From NCBI GenBank assembly GCA_013398015.1, contig VZRR01010740.1:186001-250000 (forward strand): a stretch of 64,000 bases of DNA. Reading direction: 5' to 3'. The notes under the pieces are model-generated. The model made no database searches. It saw only the letters and a list, made by a program, of their open reading frames with translations, and was not told the DNA's origin. The DNA is from Oreocharis arfaki (taxonomy: Eukaryota; Chordata; Aves; Passeriformes; Paramythiidae). Each line of letters begins with the position of its first letter. Positions within the stretch are counted from its first letter, which is position 1. Positions 11,135-22,680 of the stretch are shown here, in pieces. The translations under genes and the position numbers were made by a program.

Positions 11135-13879
11135 ACTAAATCAACCTGCAGGACCTGCTCAGAGCAATGGCTGAGGATTTATTGCTGCTGGGTTGTGGCA
11201 GAAATATACTGAAGCATCCATAAGCTTTTCTCCTGGGAGGTCTTTGGAGACAGCATAGTCTGGCCACGGCAAAACGTCATTGTGTGTCTGGATATGGGAA
11301 GAACACATCTAATTTAGAGAGCACAAAAAAACGCAATGAATGTGTAGTGGTATGAGGCAACTTTCCCTGATGGTCTGGTCTGATCCTCCTGAGGGTCTTT
11401 AGGGAGATTGGTGGATGCTTTCTGGGTGTGCAAGCTTTATAAAAGGGTCAGCAGGAATGGAATGGGTTCGAGAGGTCAGAAAAAAGCACTTGCCTGGATG
11501 TACTTTGTGTATTATTTGATATAAATGAGGTAAAGAGTGTGTACCTAATGGCAAAAAAAAAAAGGGCTTGAACCCACTATCCTTTAGAACTGACATAAAT
11601 CAGGAATAGCTTGGAAATCAGCTGTCCAGATCTTCAGCTATTACCAGTCTTCCTGGGGTTTAAATGAAGTCGGAAGAGCTCTGCCAGTTTACAGAGCTGT
11701 GGATACGTCCTGATGCAATTACGCAAGCATGAATATACTGTAAGGCAAAAGAGAATTAGGCCCATTATTTTTAAAAAAGCAAAGCTTGATTAGGGATGTT
11801 CAGTATAGGTTTAGAAAAAAGAGCACTGTCACGCCTCACTAACTTTGCTGTTCTGCTGAAACATGACTACCAGGGAGGTATTACGGTGCCCTGGGATTTT
11901 CTTAAAAACCAATCAAGGCAGTGTGGTTTGGGGGAGGAGAGGGGGGAACAGCACTTTTGTCAGTGCTAATTGCAGGCATTAATCGGAGCCTTAGCATGGA
12001 GAACTGCCTGGCACTCTGCGGAAGCTGGAAGCACAAGTGCACTTGGCTTTATGGGTGCAGACAGAGAGAGATAATTCCTCTTGCAGAATGGAGAGGCAGG
12101 ATCTGAGCTTGAGAGGAGACGTGCTGATCACTCCCAGTATGATCAGTCAGAGGTTCAAGAACTGCAATGAATCGAGGGGGAAGCTCAGAAGGCATTTCTT
12201 GAGATTGAAACATAATTAATGTGAATGCCTCCAAGGCTTGGTTCTCACTTTTGGGAAATGCAGAGCAAGAGCTTTATTATTTTTAAATGAATTGGATAAA
12301 ACTTGAAGGCCAAGTTCTCGGCAGAGTTGTGTCAGCAGATATTTAACAGCAAACCACAATGTTGACGTTGCAAATTGGGCGTGTGCTGGGAAAAAAAGTT
12401 GGGTCTGGTCCCATAGAAAAAACTCACATAAAGAGCTGTGGAAGACTGCAGCCTGCTGGGACTGGGGTGTGGACCTGACAGCAGCACCACTGCCATGAGC
12501 ATGCAGGGCCTCTCACAGGACAGTCACTGGGGTGGGCCCACTGGTGGGCTGGATCACAAAAATTCAGTGCAGGGTCACTGTTAGCACTTGTCACTGCTAG
12601 AGAGGAGGTACCAAACGTGTCCCACAGCAGCACTTCTCTTCAAAAGTCTTTGAGTAATTTTCTTAGTCATGTTCCTCATCAGAGAGCCTCGCTGATCGAC
12701 TTCACACCATCCAAAGTACTGTTGTGCTATTGGAGGTGTTCAAGCAGTTGAAATTGATTCCTCTTCTTGTTCCTTTGATTTCTTTGTCTTTCTCTTGAGT
12801 GACAGTTCCCCCACAAATGTACAAATGAGATCAATGCAGAATCTGACCACTGACATTCGCAGGACCTCTACTTGAATTCTCCTTTCTAGCAGTGCAGTGC
12901 AAACAGATCAAACAGCCTTTTAGACGTGGTATTTTATGTTCCTTACCTCATCTTCTCCTGCTCTTGTTTCTATCAAATCATCTTTAATATTGAAAGATTC
13001 TCCTACAATGCCAAGGTTTATCAGAGGCCAGTGCCATGGCATCCACCTTCCCCCTCTTCTGATGCAGCTCCTCAGGCTTCCACATCCTCTGTCTCCCTTC
13101 ATCATTTCTGGATGGAGAAAATACAGTCAGAATATCACAGGTCCCCGTCTCCGGGAAACCAGGCACTGCAGCTGCCAGGGATTTCAGCTAACACCACTGA
13201 GCTCCTGAAAAGTCAAGTGTCTTCAGGAGGGGCAGACATCTGCTGCCATCCCCATATTTTTTCTTTCTGTTCAGATTAACTGTCTCTGTCCCTCTGCACA
13301 TCTTGCTTGCCAGAGAGAAAACAGGGCTTAAAGGTGTTTCTACATTGCCACTCTTTCAATGGGAAAAGAAAAAAGAGAAAAAAAAGGGCTTAATATAGCC
13401 TGAGAAACAAAGACAACAGCACGGGTAAGAAAGAAAGCACAGGTGTAATTTCTGGGCACAGTGAGAAGCCTTTTAAAAGCCCTTAAATGAGTGGTGTGTA
13501 CATGTTTACCACCACTGCAGCTGACATATAGCCACAGGAGCACTGCACTACAGGGATCAAATGAGAACTTGTGGAGGGCTATTGAACACCGGGAATTTTC
13601 ACAGTAAGGCAGAACAAAATTATTCAGCACTAGGGGGTTCTCTAATTTTGGTACACTTGGAAAATAAAGCAGTGCCTTTGTCCAGGACTAATATTTGCTC
13701 ACCAATGGCCAAATCCATCCGTTCCTTTTCTTAGCTGTGACCTGGGATATGTAGGCTAGCATTTGACATTTGGGCTGTTCAAGGAAATATGCAGAAATAC
13801 TCACCCAAGGCTTGCTAGAGGACTTTTTTTGATTCTATTTTGGTCACTTTGTGTACCTAACTTCTCTGAATTGTCCCAG
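11135..13879. other. Noncoding DNA; small A-tracts
   Basis: No gene is seen. An 11-base A run lies at 11553-11563. At about 11880-12010 there is a patch with CAGTGCTAATTGCAGGCATT followed by AATCGG that looks enhancer-like. The G-rich run at about 11929-11948 falls short of a four-run quadruplex. An A/G-rich patch lies at about 13360-13390. The frames at 12926-13279 (plus) and 13340-13630 (minus) match nothing known. Confidence 0.55.
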
Positions 13880-14640
13880 GGCTTACACTTTGGCATATAT
13901 TTAAGAATGTAAATAGATTTTCAAGGCTAGCACTGAGCCTCAGGGAGTCTCCAGCGTGATAAACAACTGAGCTGGTGAAACCCTTGAAATGTTTGCTGGG
14001 AGAGCAGAGGAAAACCCTCCTGAGATGCCAGCAGCACCAGCCACGACTGCAAGGCCATCCTGCCTCACATTTCACTGGGCTGGATTACAAACAGTGCCAT
14101 GCCATCTCTTTGCAGCCAAGCACAGATTTCGTGGAGGAAAAGCCCTGGTCACTCCTCCATCATGTGCATTTTGTACCGGGTTGGGACTTTTTGCCCGATG
14201 CCTCGTAGGGTTTCATCCTGTAAGGGCCGAGGCCGCTGCCAGCCGTGCCATTGATTGGAAAGGCCGCAGCAAGATGCCTCACAAGATGATCCCAGTTTTA
14301 TGGCTGAAATTACACTGTCTACAGCCATTAAGTACCTTTTTCTCCTCATTAAATTTTGATCGTTTCCTCTGATAAAATATGGCTTTGGAAGATTGCTGTT
14401 CCAGGTTCCAGCTTTTGCCTTGCTCCTGAGGCGAAGGTTTTAAAGGTGCAATCCTGCAAATTACTCCCCTAGTAAGGATTTTTATGCAAATCGTCCTGTT
14501 AACTTTACACAAGAAAGAGTTTGCTGGATCATGCCATTATCCCTAGGCTTACAATGGAAACACAACTGACCTTTAGCTGTAATGAGCACCAGTAAAAAAA
14601 AAAATGTGACAAAATTGCCTGGATCTTTGCAAGCTGATAC
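13880..14640. promoter_or_regulatory. Candidate conserved noncoding block with POU octamer
   Basis: The segment, particularly 14200-14600, mixes AT-rich homeodomain-type words (CATTAAATTTTGATCG and similar) with a perfect POU octamer ATGCAAAT at 14484-14491. The octamer is preceded by a T-rich SOX-like stretch. The 127-codon plus frame (13989-14372) has no recognisable domain. The regulatory reading rests on motifs alone. Confidence 0.3.
14484..14491 (+). promoter_or_regulatory. POU octamer ATGCAAAT
   Basis: An exact match to the canonical octamer bound by POU-domain factors. An 8-bp match occurs by chance a few times in a window this size, so its weight comes only from its setting in an AT-rich candidate regulatory block. 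Confidence 0.3.
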
Positions 14641-15435
14641 AAGCTGTGCCGTGTGCTGGTAGGGGACAGATCTTCGAGCAGGCTGAAGGAGTTAAGTCAT
14701 TTCACGGTGTTAGATAAGGGCTAATTGACAGCAGATATAATGCATGTTGATAACCAAATGTAATTCAGCGGCTAAGAATGAAAGAGCCCAAATATCTGCT
14801 TAACCAAGCTGTATGGGAGTTATTATAGGAATGTTCCCAAGCTTTTGCAGCTGCAGCAAAAAACCAACCCAACCCCAAAACTGTGTTATAATACAAAAGA
14901 AAGAGGAATCAAAGCAGATGGTGCAGTTGGAGTGGAAGGTGCCAGTGCAATTGCACCTCAGGTGTGGTCTGTGGAGTGCCCAGTGTGCAGCAGGTGATGA
15001 GAAACACAGCTGAGCACAGGCGTTGTGGCACTGGCCTTGGGGGATTACAGGCAGGATGGACTCCTTGGGTGAACTTTTGTGTAAGAACAGGGCAGGAAGA
15101 TTTCTGATATTTTACCAAATTCAGTGCAGCTCTCCAGAGCCGTTGGGCAGGTTACCAGCACTGGAGAAAAAAGTTCAGGGTACAAGTGCATTGTCAGACC
15201 AATGGGTCTTGGCCTAGAACTTGACATCATCTGCCTCTTGGTGCTTTCCCTCCCCTCTTAGCCCAAGGGGGCTGTGGAAAAGGCCCAACACCTCTCAATC
15301 CACAGCACTGTAGGAGCAGTGCCCCTGCCAGCAGCTGCCATGGCTCCCTCTCCCCTCACATAACCAGGCGTTGATGTTGTTAATGAAACCCTTGTCATCA
15401 CTCTGCAGCTGTAGGAGAAACAGAACAGCACCATC
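14641..15435. other. Noncoding DNA, no gene seen
   Basis: Mixed-composition DNA without a recognisable repeat, exon or RNA gene. Several 60-70 codon frames on both strands overlap one another, as expected in noncoding sequence. Confidence 0.6.
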
Positions 15436-15790
15436 ACGGCCATGCCACACTTCTCTTTGCTTCATTTCCACTCCCTGCTCGTGCCTGCCCATGACTCCAC
15501 TCCATCACTCACCCAGGGCCTCTTCTTCATTTCCCTTGCACTGTTCTCTCACAGCCTTCCCTCACCTCCTCCTTGTCCTTTGCCACCCCACTGCACAAGT
15601 GGCTTTTTTTTCCTTCATTCCGTTGATTTTACCTTTTCTCTCTGTCTTCTTTCTTTCCTTCCACTCTCTGATGGTATTTTTGGTGCCTTCCCTTTGCCTC
15701 TCTTTTATTGCCCAGCTGCACTGTGTATTGTATTACTTGCCATCATCTCCAAATATATTTTGATATATTTTCCCCCATTTTCCAGCCCAG
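15436..15790 (+). repeat. Pyrimidine-rich, strand-asymmetric tract
   Basis: For about 350 bp the + strand is dominated by C and T, with long runs such as TTCTTTCTTTCCTTCC. Two overlapping plus frames (15371-15763 and 15442-15825) stay open across it because pyrimidine-rich DNA rarely makes stop codons. Their peptides are Phe/Ser/Leu/Pro-rich and match nothing known. The tract may derive from a decayed simple repeat. Confidence 0.6.
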
Positions 15791-17125
15791 ATTTTTGTTC
15801 CCTTAAAGGCACCAGAAAGCACTAAGGGTTAGAGAAGGGAACTGAAAAGCATTCCAGTAGTTTTCCATCAGCCTGTGTATAAAGCACTTCTATTTCCACT
15901 TGATGAGAAAGCAGTAATCAGGTTCCCCCTGCATCGAGCTCTTTTACACAAAGAGGTTGCTGCAAAAAGAAACCAAATAGATTTCTACCTGGCCTCCCCC
16001 TTATCTGTGCCTCAAAGCCTGGTGAACCCACAGCCCTTTTGCTTGCTGTGGCTGCTGCTGCCATGCAAAGCACACACAAGGTTGACGGGGATGAGCCTCA
16101 TCCCAGCTCAGTGGTGCAGGTCACGGCTGAGATTGTGGATTGGGCCCTGCAATTTATTTCCTACCTGGAAAATTTAAAGCCTTGGTGCAACAGCACGGAG
16201 AGGAGATCTCTAACTCTGCAACACCTGAAGTGGTGTCAAAATGGAAGGCAAAGGGAGAAATGCTGCAGTGCTAAAGGTAAGCTTTGATCTTCAGATTAAA
16301 CGCCACCCAGTCCCTTAGGCTCCCACCCTGCTACCTGTCACCACGAGGCTGAAAAATGCTGGTATGTGTGCAGAGAAAGGTCCCACTCTGAGGTGGTATT
16401 GACTGAAATGCAGGTTTCAATCTGGTAAATACGAAGAGCTCCCCTCCTCAGCTTTGTCTCTACCAGCAAAACCAGAGCAACCTCCAGAGAGCACTTGCTG
16501 CTCCTACCAGGCGTGTTCCCAGCTCCCTTTCCCTTCTGCACCAGCAGCATGGACCCAGCAGGGCCAGGCTGCTCCCAGCAGGGCCCTTCCCTGCACCACA
16601 GAGCTCCTGATCTGGGGGGGCTGTCAGAGCCCACCGGATTTGCCAGCATATCCCCCAGGTGAGGGGCCAGCAGCAGAGGCTGCCCTGGTACAGGTCTTTC
16701 CAGCCCCTGTAACAGAGGGGTTGGAGTCCCAGGGGTGTCCAGTTTCCCCTTGAACCACCCCACACAGTGAGGAGGTGCAGGGCCTGCGGTGGCCCCAGCG
16801 AGCCAGGCACTGCATCGGTGCCCCAAGCATTTCTGCAAGTTCAGAAGAAGATGAAACAAAACACAATCCTGAAATTATGCCTAATAAAGCGAAGGGAAAA
16901 TGAGAACATGCAGCCAGAAGGTGAGAGGCCCATTATAACAAATTTGGTCTCCTGTTTTTCTTTAAAATATAATTTCAGTCAAATGGATCTTTGCACGGTT
17001 GCAATTGTCACTCCATCTCTTTTCTGCAGCCACACAGTACTTTTATCTCTGATGAGAAAATTCTGTAACTGCCTTTGTCTCATTCTCTACCTTCTCTACA
17101 GTTCTCTGCTTTCTTCCCCAGCACC
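15791..17125. other. Noncoding DNA; GC-richer part with chance frames
   Basis: The frames at 16338-16859 (minus, 173 codons) and 16454-16753 (plus) lie in a GC-richer part and show no recognised domain. A plus frame from 16039 reaches an excellent 5' splice-donor match, AAG|GTAAGC, at 16276/16277, so a short spliced transcript is conceivable. No matching acceptor stands out upstream. The rest holds nothing I can name. Confidence 0.45.
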
Positions 17126-17175
17126 AAATAAAATAAAATAAAATAAAATAAAATAAAATAAAATAAAATAAAATA
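17126..17175. repeat. (AAATA)10 pentanucleotide microsatellite
   Basis: Ten uninterrupted AAATA units occupy 50 bp, followed by a degenerate AATAT. It is long and pure enough to be polymorphic. It could have grown from a poly-A-like tail, but no retrotransposon body is recognised on its left side. Confidence 0.98.
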
Positions 17176-17209
17176 AATATGAGACCCCCATCTACGGCTC
17201 AGCACCAGA

Positions 17210-17480
17210 GGTTTAACGCTGACAATGGGCTTTGTGACTTTGGCTCTGGAAAAGGCTTACAAAAGCTTTATTAACAGGCTCATTAGCACGGCCTGATTTA
17301 CTTCTGCAGACTTTACTCTTTTACTAGTTTCCAGGAGCATCAGCATCAGTTGCAGGGCTAATGAATTCACTCAGATTTGCATGCTAATGAAACTCCCATG
17401 ACTCTCTGTGCTCTCGACTTCAAATCGATCTTTGCTGTTGCTTGAGGAATATTAATAGAAATAAAAGTAAAGGGGAGCAC
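17210..17480. promoter_or_regulatory. Candidate enhancer block with overlapping POU sites
   Basis: The block contains TTTATTAACAGG, CTCATTAGC, GGCTAATGAATTC and an overlapping pair ATTTGCAT / ATGCTAAT at 17375-17388. Homeodomain and POU words are dense for its length and there is no coding frame. It looks like a conserved developmental enhancer, but conservation was not measured. Confidence 0.35.
17375..17388. promoter_or_regulatory. Overlapping POU octamer pair
   Basis: ATTTGCAT (17375-17382) shares two bases with ATGCTAAT (17381-17388), giving a 14-bp palindrome-like arrangement. POU dimers are known to bind related arrangements of two half-octamers. The second word is one mismatch from ATGCAAAT. 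Confidence 0.35.
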
Positions 17481-18340
17481 CAGGCATTGCAGTTGGACTT
17501 GCTGTAATCCAAGGCTGCTGTGCAATTCGTGTTTCATACATTACACTGTTTCAGATCTCATTTCTTTCATGCCTTGTTGACTCTAGCTGTACAGGAGAGA
17601 GCACCTTTAGGAAATTCCTGGAACAGGAGTTGGCCTGGGACTCCAGGGGCTATTTAGGAAAATCGTACTTGAGCTCTCAATAAATAGGTCAGTCACCAGG
17701 AGGTGCTGCCATGCACCAGTGCAGTTCCAGGTATTTTCCCCCGAACAGATGGATTCCATTTCCCTTTGACAGAAAGTAAAAACCTTCTGACTTCAGTTTC
17801 CTGCTGCCTGCGCGTGCAGTGCATCACTGAAAAATGGGGTGAGGGAGCTCCCCTTAGCCAGGCTTTAACTCAGCTGTGTGAGGGGCCTGATCCGGGGGAT
17901 CTCTGGCTCTGGAATGAGGGCTGGAGCCACACAGGGAGCAGACACATCTCCAGTGACAGCACAACACCTTCCCTGGCTTGAAGCAATGAGGAGACCAGCA
18001 CCAAGTTTATTCCTCACCTTCTGGAAACCATTGGGATCCACCTCCCCTGAGGTATCAATTCATTGCACTGCAGCTGCCCATATAGAAATTAATATATTTA
18101 TATCATCCTGGAGCATAACGATTGCCATTTCACAGGCTGAAACACCAGCTTGTGCCTGAATGCCTTCTGAGCAGGGACTACTTTGTGTTGGGCTGTTGTG
18201 AGAAAAGCAAAAGGGATTTGGAAGTGCGAGGAAGGATTCAGAGCCCCAAGCTCTGCTCTGGTAGGTCTGGAGGAAGCCTTCCCCACAGGATCTCACTAAC
18301 ACTAACCAAAACAAACAGCTCAGCGATGCACCTCTGTTAA
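17481..18340. other. Noncoding DNA, no gene seen
   Basis: Frames of 60-93 codons at 17703-18314 on both strands match no known protein. No repeat is recognised. Confidence 0.6.
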
Positions 18341-18900
18341 TTGGAGATGCTACTCTCTCGCTCCCGCTTCAATTTTAGCTCTGATGAATGCTGGTAGTTG
18401 ACTGAAGCCCTAGAAAGAAATCCCATTGTGCAATCGTGTTTTTACAAGAATATTTTTGGCTTCTGAAAGTGCACTTAACACATCCAAATTAATGGAAAAG
18501 AGGATTCTTCACTGAGCAGCCTCCCGTGCCTGCTCTATTTAATTTGATACAATAGCAGAGCGTACATTGAGATTAAAATGCTCTTTTGGATGCTCAATGG
18601 CAAGAAATTATTCAGCAAAAAAACAGGGCACCATTTCCGTGATATCTCTTGCGAGTGAGGATAATCAAAGAGCTCCATTTTCCTTGCTGCAAAAATAACA
18701 CAATTCCTACACACTTCTTTTTTTTTTTTTCCTCCAAACAGAAGTAAAGAAAATTAAATAAAATGTAAAGCAAGCTGCGGACTAATTATCCTTTTCTAAA
18801 TGAATTCATATTGTAAAATAGCCTATCGAATGCATAATGAGCATCATTACCACCAAGAGGAGGAGAGCAGAGCGGTCATCCCATCATTATCAGCGCTTAT
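18341..18900. promoter_or_regulatory. AT-rich candidate conserved noncoding block
   Basis: AT-rich sequence with many homeodomain-type words, including CCAAATTAATGG, GGACTAATTATCC (about 18779-18791), AATGCATAATGAGC and ATTATTCAGC. It is interrupted by a 13-base T run at 18718-18730. No coding frame is evident. The regulatory role is an inference from composition. Confidence 0.3.
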
Positions 18901-20240
18901 TTTGGGAAGGAAGCAGTGCCAAGGTGAAGTGGGTGCTTTGTGCCCTGGACACAGAGAAAACAAGCCAAGCTGAGAGCCTCAAACTTCTCTTTATATTCAG
19001 AAGGACCTCACCCTGCCTCCAGCTGTCCTCTATAGGCTTTGGAGGCCTCAGATGCTGATGGCAGCTGGACACGTGTGTTTGGGATTGGCAGCTCTTCCAC
19101 CAGCGTCCCAGCTGGAAACAAAGCACTGGGCTCTGTCTTCTGCTGTGGGAGCTTTGAAGGGGTAATGTGGGTCAGGGCACTCACCAGGGTGCAGGGGACA
19201 ATTCCCATCCATGGCCTGAAGAGCATTTGTTCATACTTATAGCCGCATTCCCTGAAAAGTGAAATGATTTCCTGAGACACTCTCAGCCCAGAGCCCCTTT
19301 TTCCACCCAAGATCCAAACTGGGCAGCTCCCACAGGCTGTCAGTGACTGCCTCACCTTTCAGCAGAGCCCTCTCTGCCCAACACCCACGGGCTGCATCCC
19401 ACTGCAGACCTGGAGGGGCTGCAGGAAAATTCCCATTTGCCCTCCCTTTCCATCTTTCCACCCAAGTGAAAGCCGATGGCAGGTGTGAAGAACATGTATT
19501 ACACTTTCACGGAGATGAAAATACTCAGAGTGATTAAAATACTCCTCCTAAGTTAGGAATGTTCCTAAACTGTGTTCCCTGCGTAGTTTCCCTGCTTTCA
19601 AGTGCTTCCAAGTCTGGATGGCGCTGGTACAACTGAGGTGATGGCCACGGCTGCTCCCCTCATCCTCCTTCCAGTCTCGCCCTCGGTTTAGCAAATCCGT
19701 TTCATGCTCTGAGCCTAAGAGGTCATTTGTAACAGTTTGGCCTGGATCAACCCGAATGAAAACATCCAGTCAAGCCCTAATTGTGACAAATTATATTAGC
19801 CTGGAGTTGTGTAAGTTGCATTGCAGCAACTTCATTCAGGCCGTGCTTGGGAAGCCAGGAGCGGCGGAAGAGGCGCCTTCCACACGCAGGGAGAGGTGCA
19901 GGGGAGGGCCGAGCTTCCCCCTCCACCCTGCTGCTCCTCCCGTGAGCAGACTTTCATCCCAAACTGCTTATGGGCTGTCACCTAGACACTGCCCAGGGTT
20001 CTTGAGAAATTAAGCAGGTTAGTCCCACTCCATGGAATTCACAGTTTAATGCTGGCTGAAAGACCTGAGGAGAAAGAGCATCTGACACAGGAAAATGTTG
20101 AAGTGAGGTGCAAGAAAGAGGAATGTGATGGGATTGTGTATCACTGCCCCTCTATTCCCCATTCCTACTGGGAGATTCACTGGACCTTCAGACGCTTTTC
20201 TCTAGTTCAAAATACGATAGTGAAAAAAAAAAAAGGAAAG
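18901..20240. other. Noncoding DNA; small GC-rich patch
   Basis: No gene is recognised. A GC-rich patch at about 19840-19925 carries about six CpG, too short for an island. A 12-base A run sits at 20223-20234. The 115-codon minus frame at 19008-19355 has no recognised domain. Confidence 0.6.
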
Positions 20241-22003
20241 AAATCCTAAAATTAATTTCCCTACGTGACATATTTTAAAGGGCACTGTCAATTTACTTTA
20301 TAATTACATTTCTAAATCACCGGAAGATTACACTGAAAGGTGAACTTTACAAAACCTGATTTTTTTTTTTTTTCTTAAATTAAAAACCTTTTTGGAGATT
20401 TAAATACAATCCTTCTGTGCTGTAAGCCCATGTAACAGCAACAGCAAGGAAATGGATAGAATGTGGTACCCTTGTTCCTGCTCATTTGTACCTCTCATTT
20501 CCCACTAAGGCTACTAAACCCCATGGGATTTAGCAGCTTCTTCTTTAAGGATGAGCAGCATGGTTAAGCACAAGTGCTCAGGTCTCCCCAAAATTTTGAC
20601 ACTGCCCTCATTCCTCAGGATCGTGAGAAAAGGCTTGGAGTGTTAATATTTGAGGCAAGAGGTTTATTTTGCTATCCAGCTTCTGAGCCTTCCAGATATC
20701 CCCATTTCATGCCTTCAGGCTTTTCTCTGCAATGAGGAAAGCTCAAGGTGTCTTAGCTGAGAGCTGAGCTTCTCACCTTATCAAATTGCTCCAGGTCTGA
20801 GAGAGAAACCAGGCGTCAAGAGAATCAGCACAGAGATCTCCAGCTCTGCCTTTGGGGAAAAATTTGTTCTGGAAACACTGGAATGAGCCAAAGGAATGAG
20901 ATCCTGCATGGGTGGGCACTGTCCTGATGCCACCAGCCTAAATTCAACCTCCTTTCCTACACTCTGTGAAAATAAAGCAAATCTTGGCTAAATTTGTGCT
21001 GTAGCCACTCAGGGGACACTCAGGAAAGGCATTGGGTTAAGCAGAGATGTGATTTAAAAGTGCCCTGGCTGAAGCACATTAGATTTTAACATTTCTGCTC
21101 CACGCTGACCTGGGGCTGTGTTCACCTGAGCTCCTTTTCCTGCAAGATGAAATCTGGTTTAGCTGGTTGACTTTCCCACCCGAGCTAACTCCCTGCCTCG
21201 TCCTAACAAGGCACAAAAATAAAAGCACAAAGCAGCTCAGTGTTGTAGTGGTTGTAGGAAATGATGAAGCTCCTCGTGCTCATCCACTACAGGAATCTAT
21301 ACTGGGTTTTTCAAAGTCTTACAAGCACAATGAGCTAATGCAGTCTCTCAGTTCAGGTGAGATTTATTTCTCTCTTTCTCTGATATATATGGGCCCAGAA
21401 TCTCTGCTTGTTTAATCCATTGGTTTACACGGATTTACAGCAGATATTGGCATTTGATCTATGACAGGGCTTGGTCTTTTGGCTCTCACTTGAGTGAAGG
21501 AATAAAGTTCAGAGGACAAATTAATAGAGAAAAAAATTAGCTTTTCGTGTGTTGAAGACAACAAAATTGCAGTCTGCCATCAAATAATCATCTAAATAAA
21601 TAACCTTGAGAAAACCAATTACTTACATAGGAGGAAGCTATTGGCAGAGGTGTGAGTATCCTCCCGCTGCAGCAGACTGAAAAGCCAATATTTATGTATA
21701 AAATGGAAATCTGGTTACTGCAACAGGATTGCAATTCACCCATTGTAATTAAAAAAATAACAGTCACAATTCAAGATAATCCTTCAGGTAATCAAAAGCT
21801 GGATCAGCAGCAGGTGCTGGTACTGAGCCGTGCCCTTGCTGGCCGGTCCCCAACGCAGGCAGTGACAAAGCTCCGACTGCCAAAGGTGGGAGGTGGCAGT
21901 GTGATGACTGATGGGGTTGTTCAGCCTAAAGGGGCATGAGGCAGAGAATTTGGGGAGAAAAAACACCAAATAACCCTCTACCTACAACAGAGCTCCTCAC
22001 ACA
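20241..22003. other. Noncoding DNA, no gene seen
   Basis: AT-leaning DNA with a 14-base T run at 20360-20373. The 82-codon (21167-21415) and 95-codon (21652-21939) plus frames match nothing known. No transposable element is recognised. Confidence 0.6.
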
Positions 22004-22038
22004 ATCTATTCAAATAGATGTGTGCCCATTCAAATGGG
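22004..22038. repeat. Two adjacent palindromes sharing an ATTCAAAT core
   Basis: A 16-bp palindrome at 22004-22019 (ATCTATT, CA, AATAGAT) is followed after 5 bp (GTGTG) by a 14-bp palindrome at 22025-22038 (CCCATT, CA, AATGGG). Both share the central ATTCAAAT. The outer arms differ in compensating ways, so symmetry is kept although the sequence changes. Possible explanations are paired sites for a dimeric factor, or a decayed repeat. Confidence 0.7.
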
Positions 22039-22680
22039 TTACGTTGGAAATTTAGGCTTTATGGCTCTGAAAGACAAAGAACATCAAATGATTTTGCTTC
22101 TAATATGAGCATGTTAGTGATTTTAACAGCATTTGGTCTACTGAAACAAGATAAGGCCTGGAATAATAAGCAGTAGTTCAAAGATTTATCTAAATATGTC
22201 TGGCAGTTCCCCCGCCCTTTGCCTCGTGATGTGAACATCTCACAATCGAGACCATACCCTGTAAATTACCACCCTCCGTGGGGTTCTCACGTTAAGTTAT
22301 TCCAAAATAAGCAAGGCCAACTGCTCTCAACTTAGCCAGAGATAATCAACTAATGTAAAGCAATTTCCAACAGTTCTATTTTTCTGCTTCTGGCTCTTAA
22401 AAAGACAAACAAAGCCACAGAGAAAATTGGCATGGAGAGGAATAAGAATTGTCACCTATTGCTTGTTGGTGCTGGACCAGCTTTCGTGTGTATTCCTAAT
22501 TATTAGGATTAGCAGTGCTGCATACCCAGCCCAAGCCCCCTCTGGGATTCATCAGCAGCAAGGTGGGGCTCAGAGCCCCCCTGCACTGGGCATCGTGTTG
22601 GTGGATGAGATCTTTCTCATTAGTCAGGCAATCCATCTCCTGGTAGAAAGCTGCAGGAATTAGTTTCACTTCCAGGGCTT
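22039..22680. other. AT-leaning noncoding DNA
   Basis: No gene is recognised. The 78-codon plus frame (22427-22663) is unremarkable. The sequence grades into the AT-rich block that follows. Confidence 0.5.

Noticed and set aside
16338..16859. 173-codon minus-strand frame
   Set aside because: Lies in GC-rich DNA where stops are rare; frames on both strands stay open there and none is recognised.
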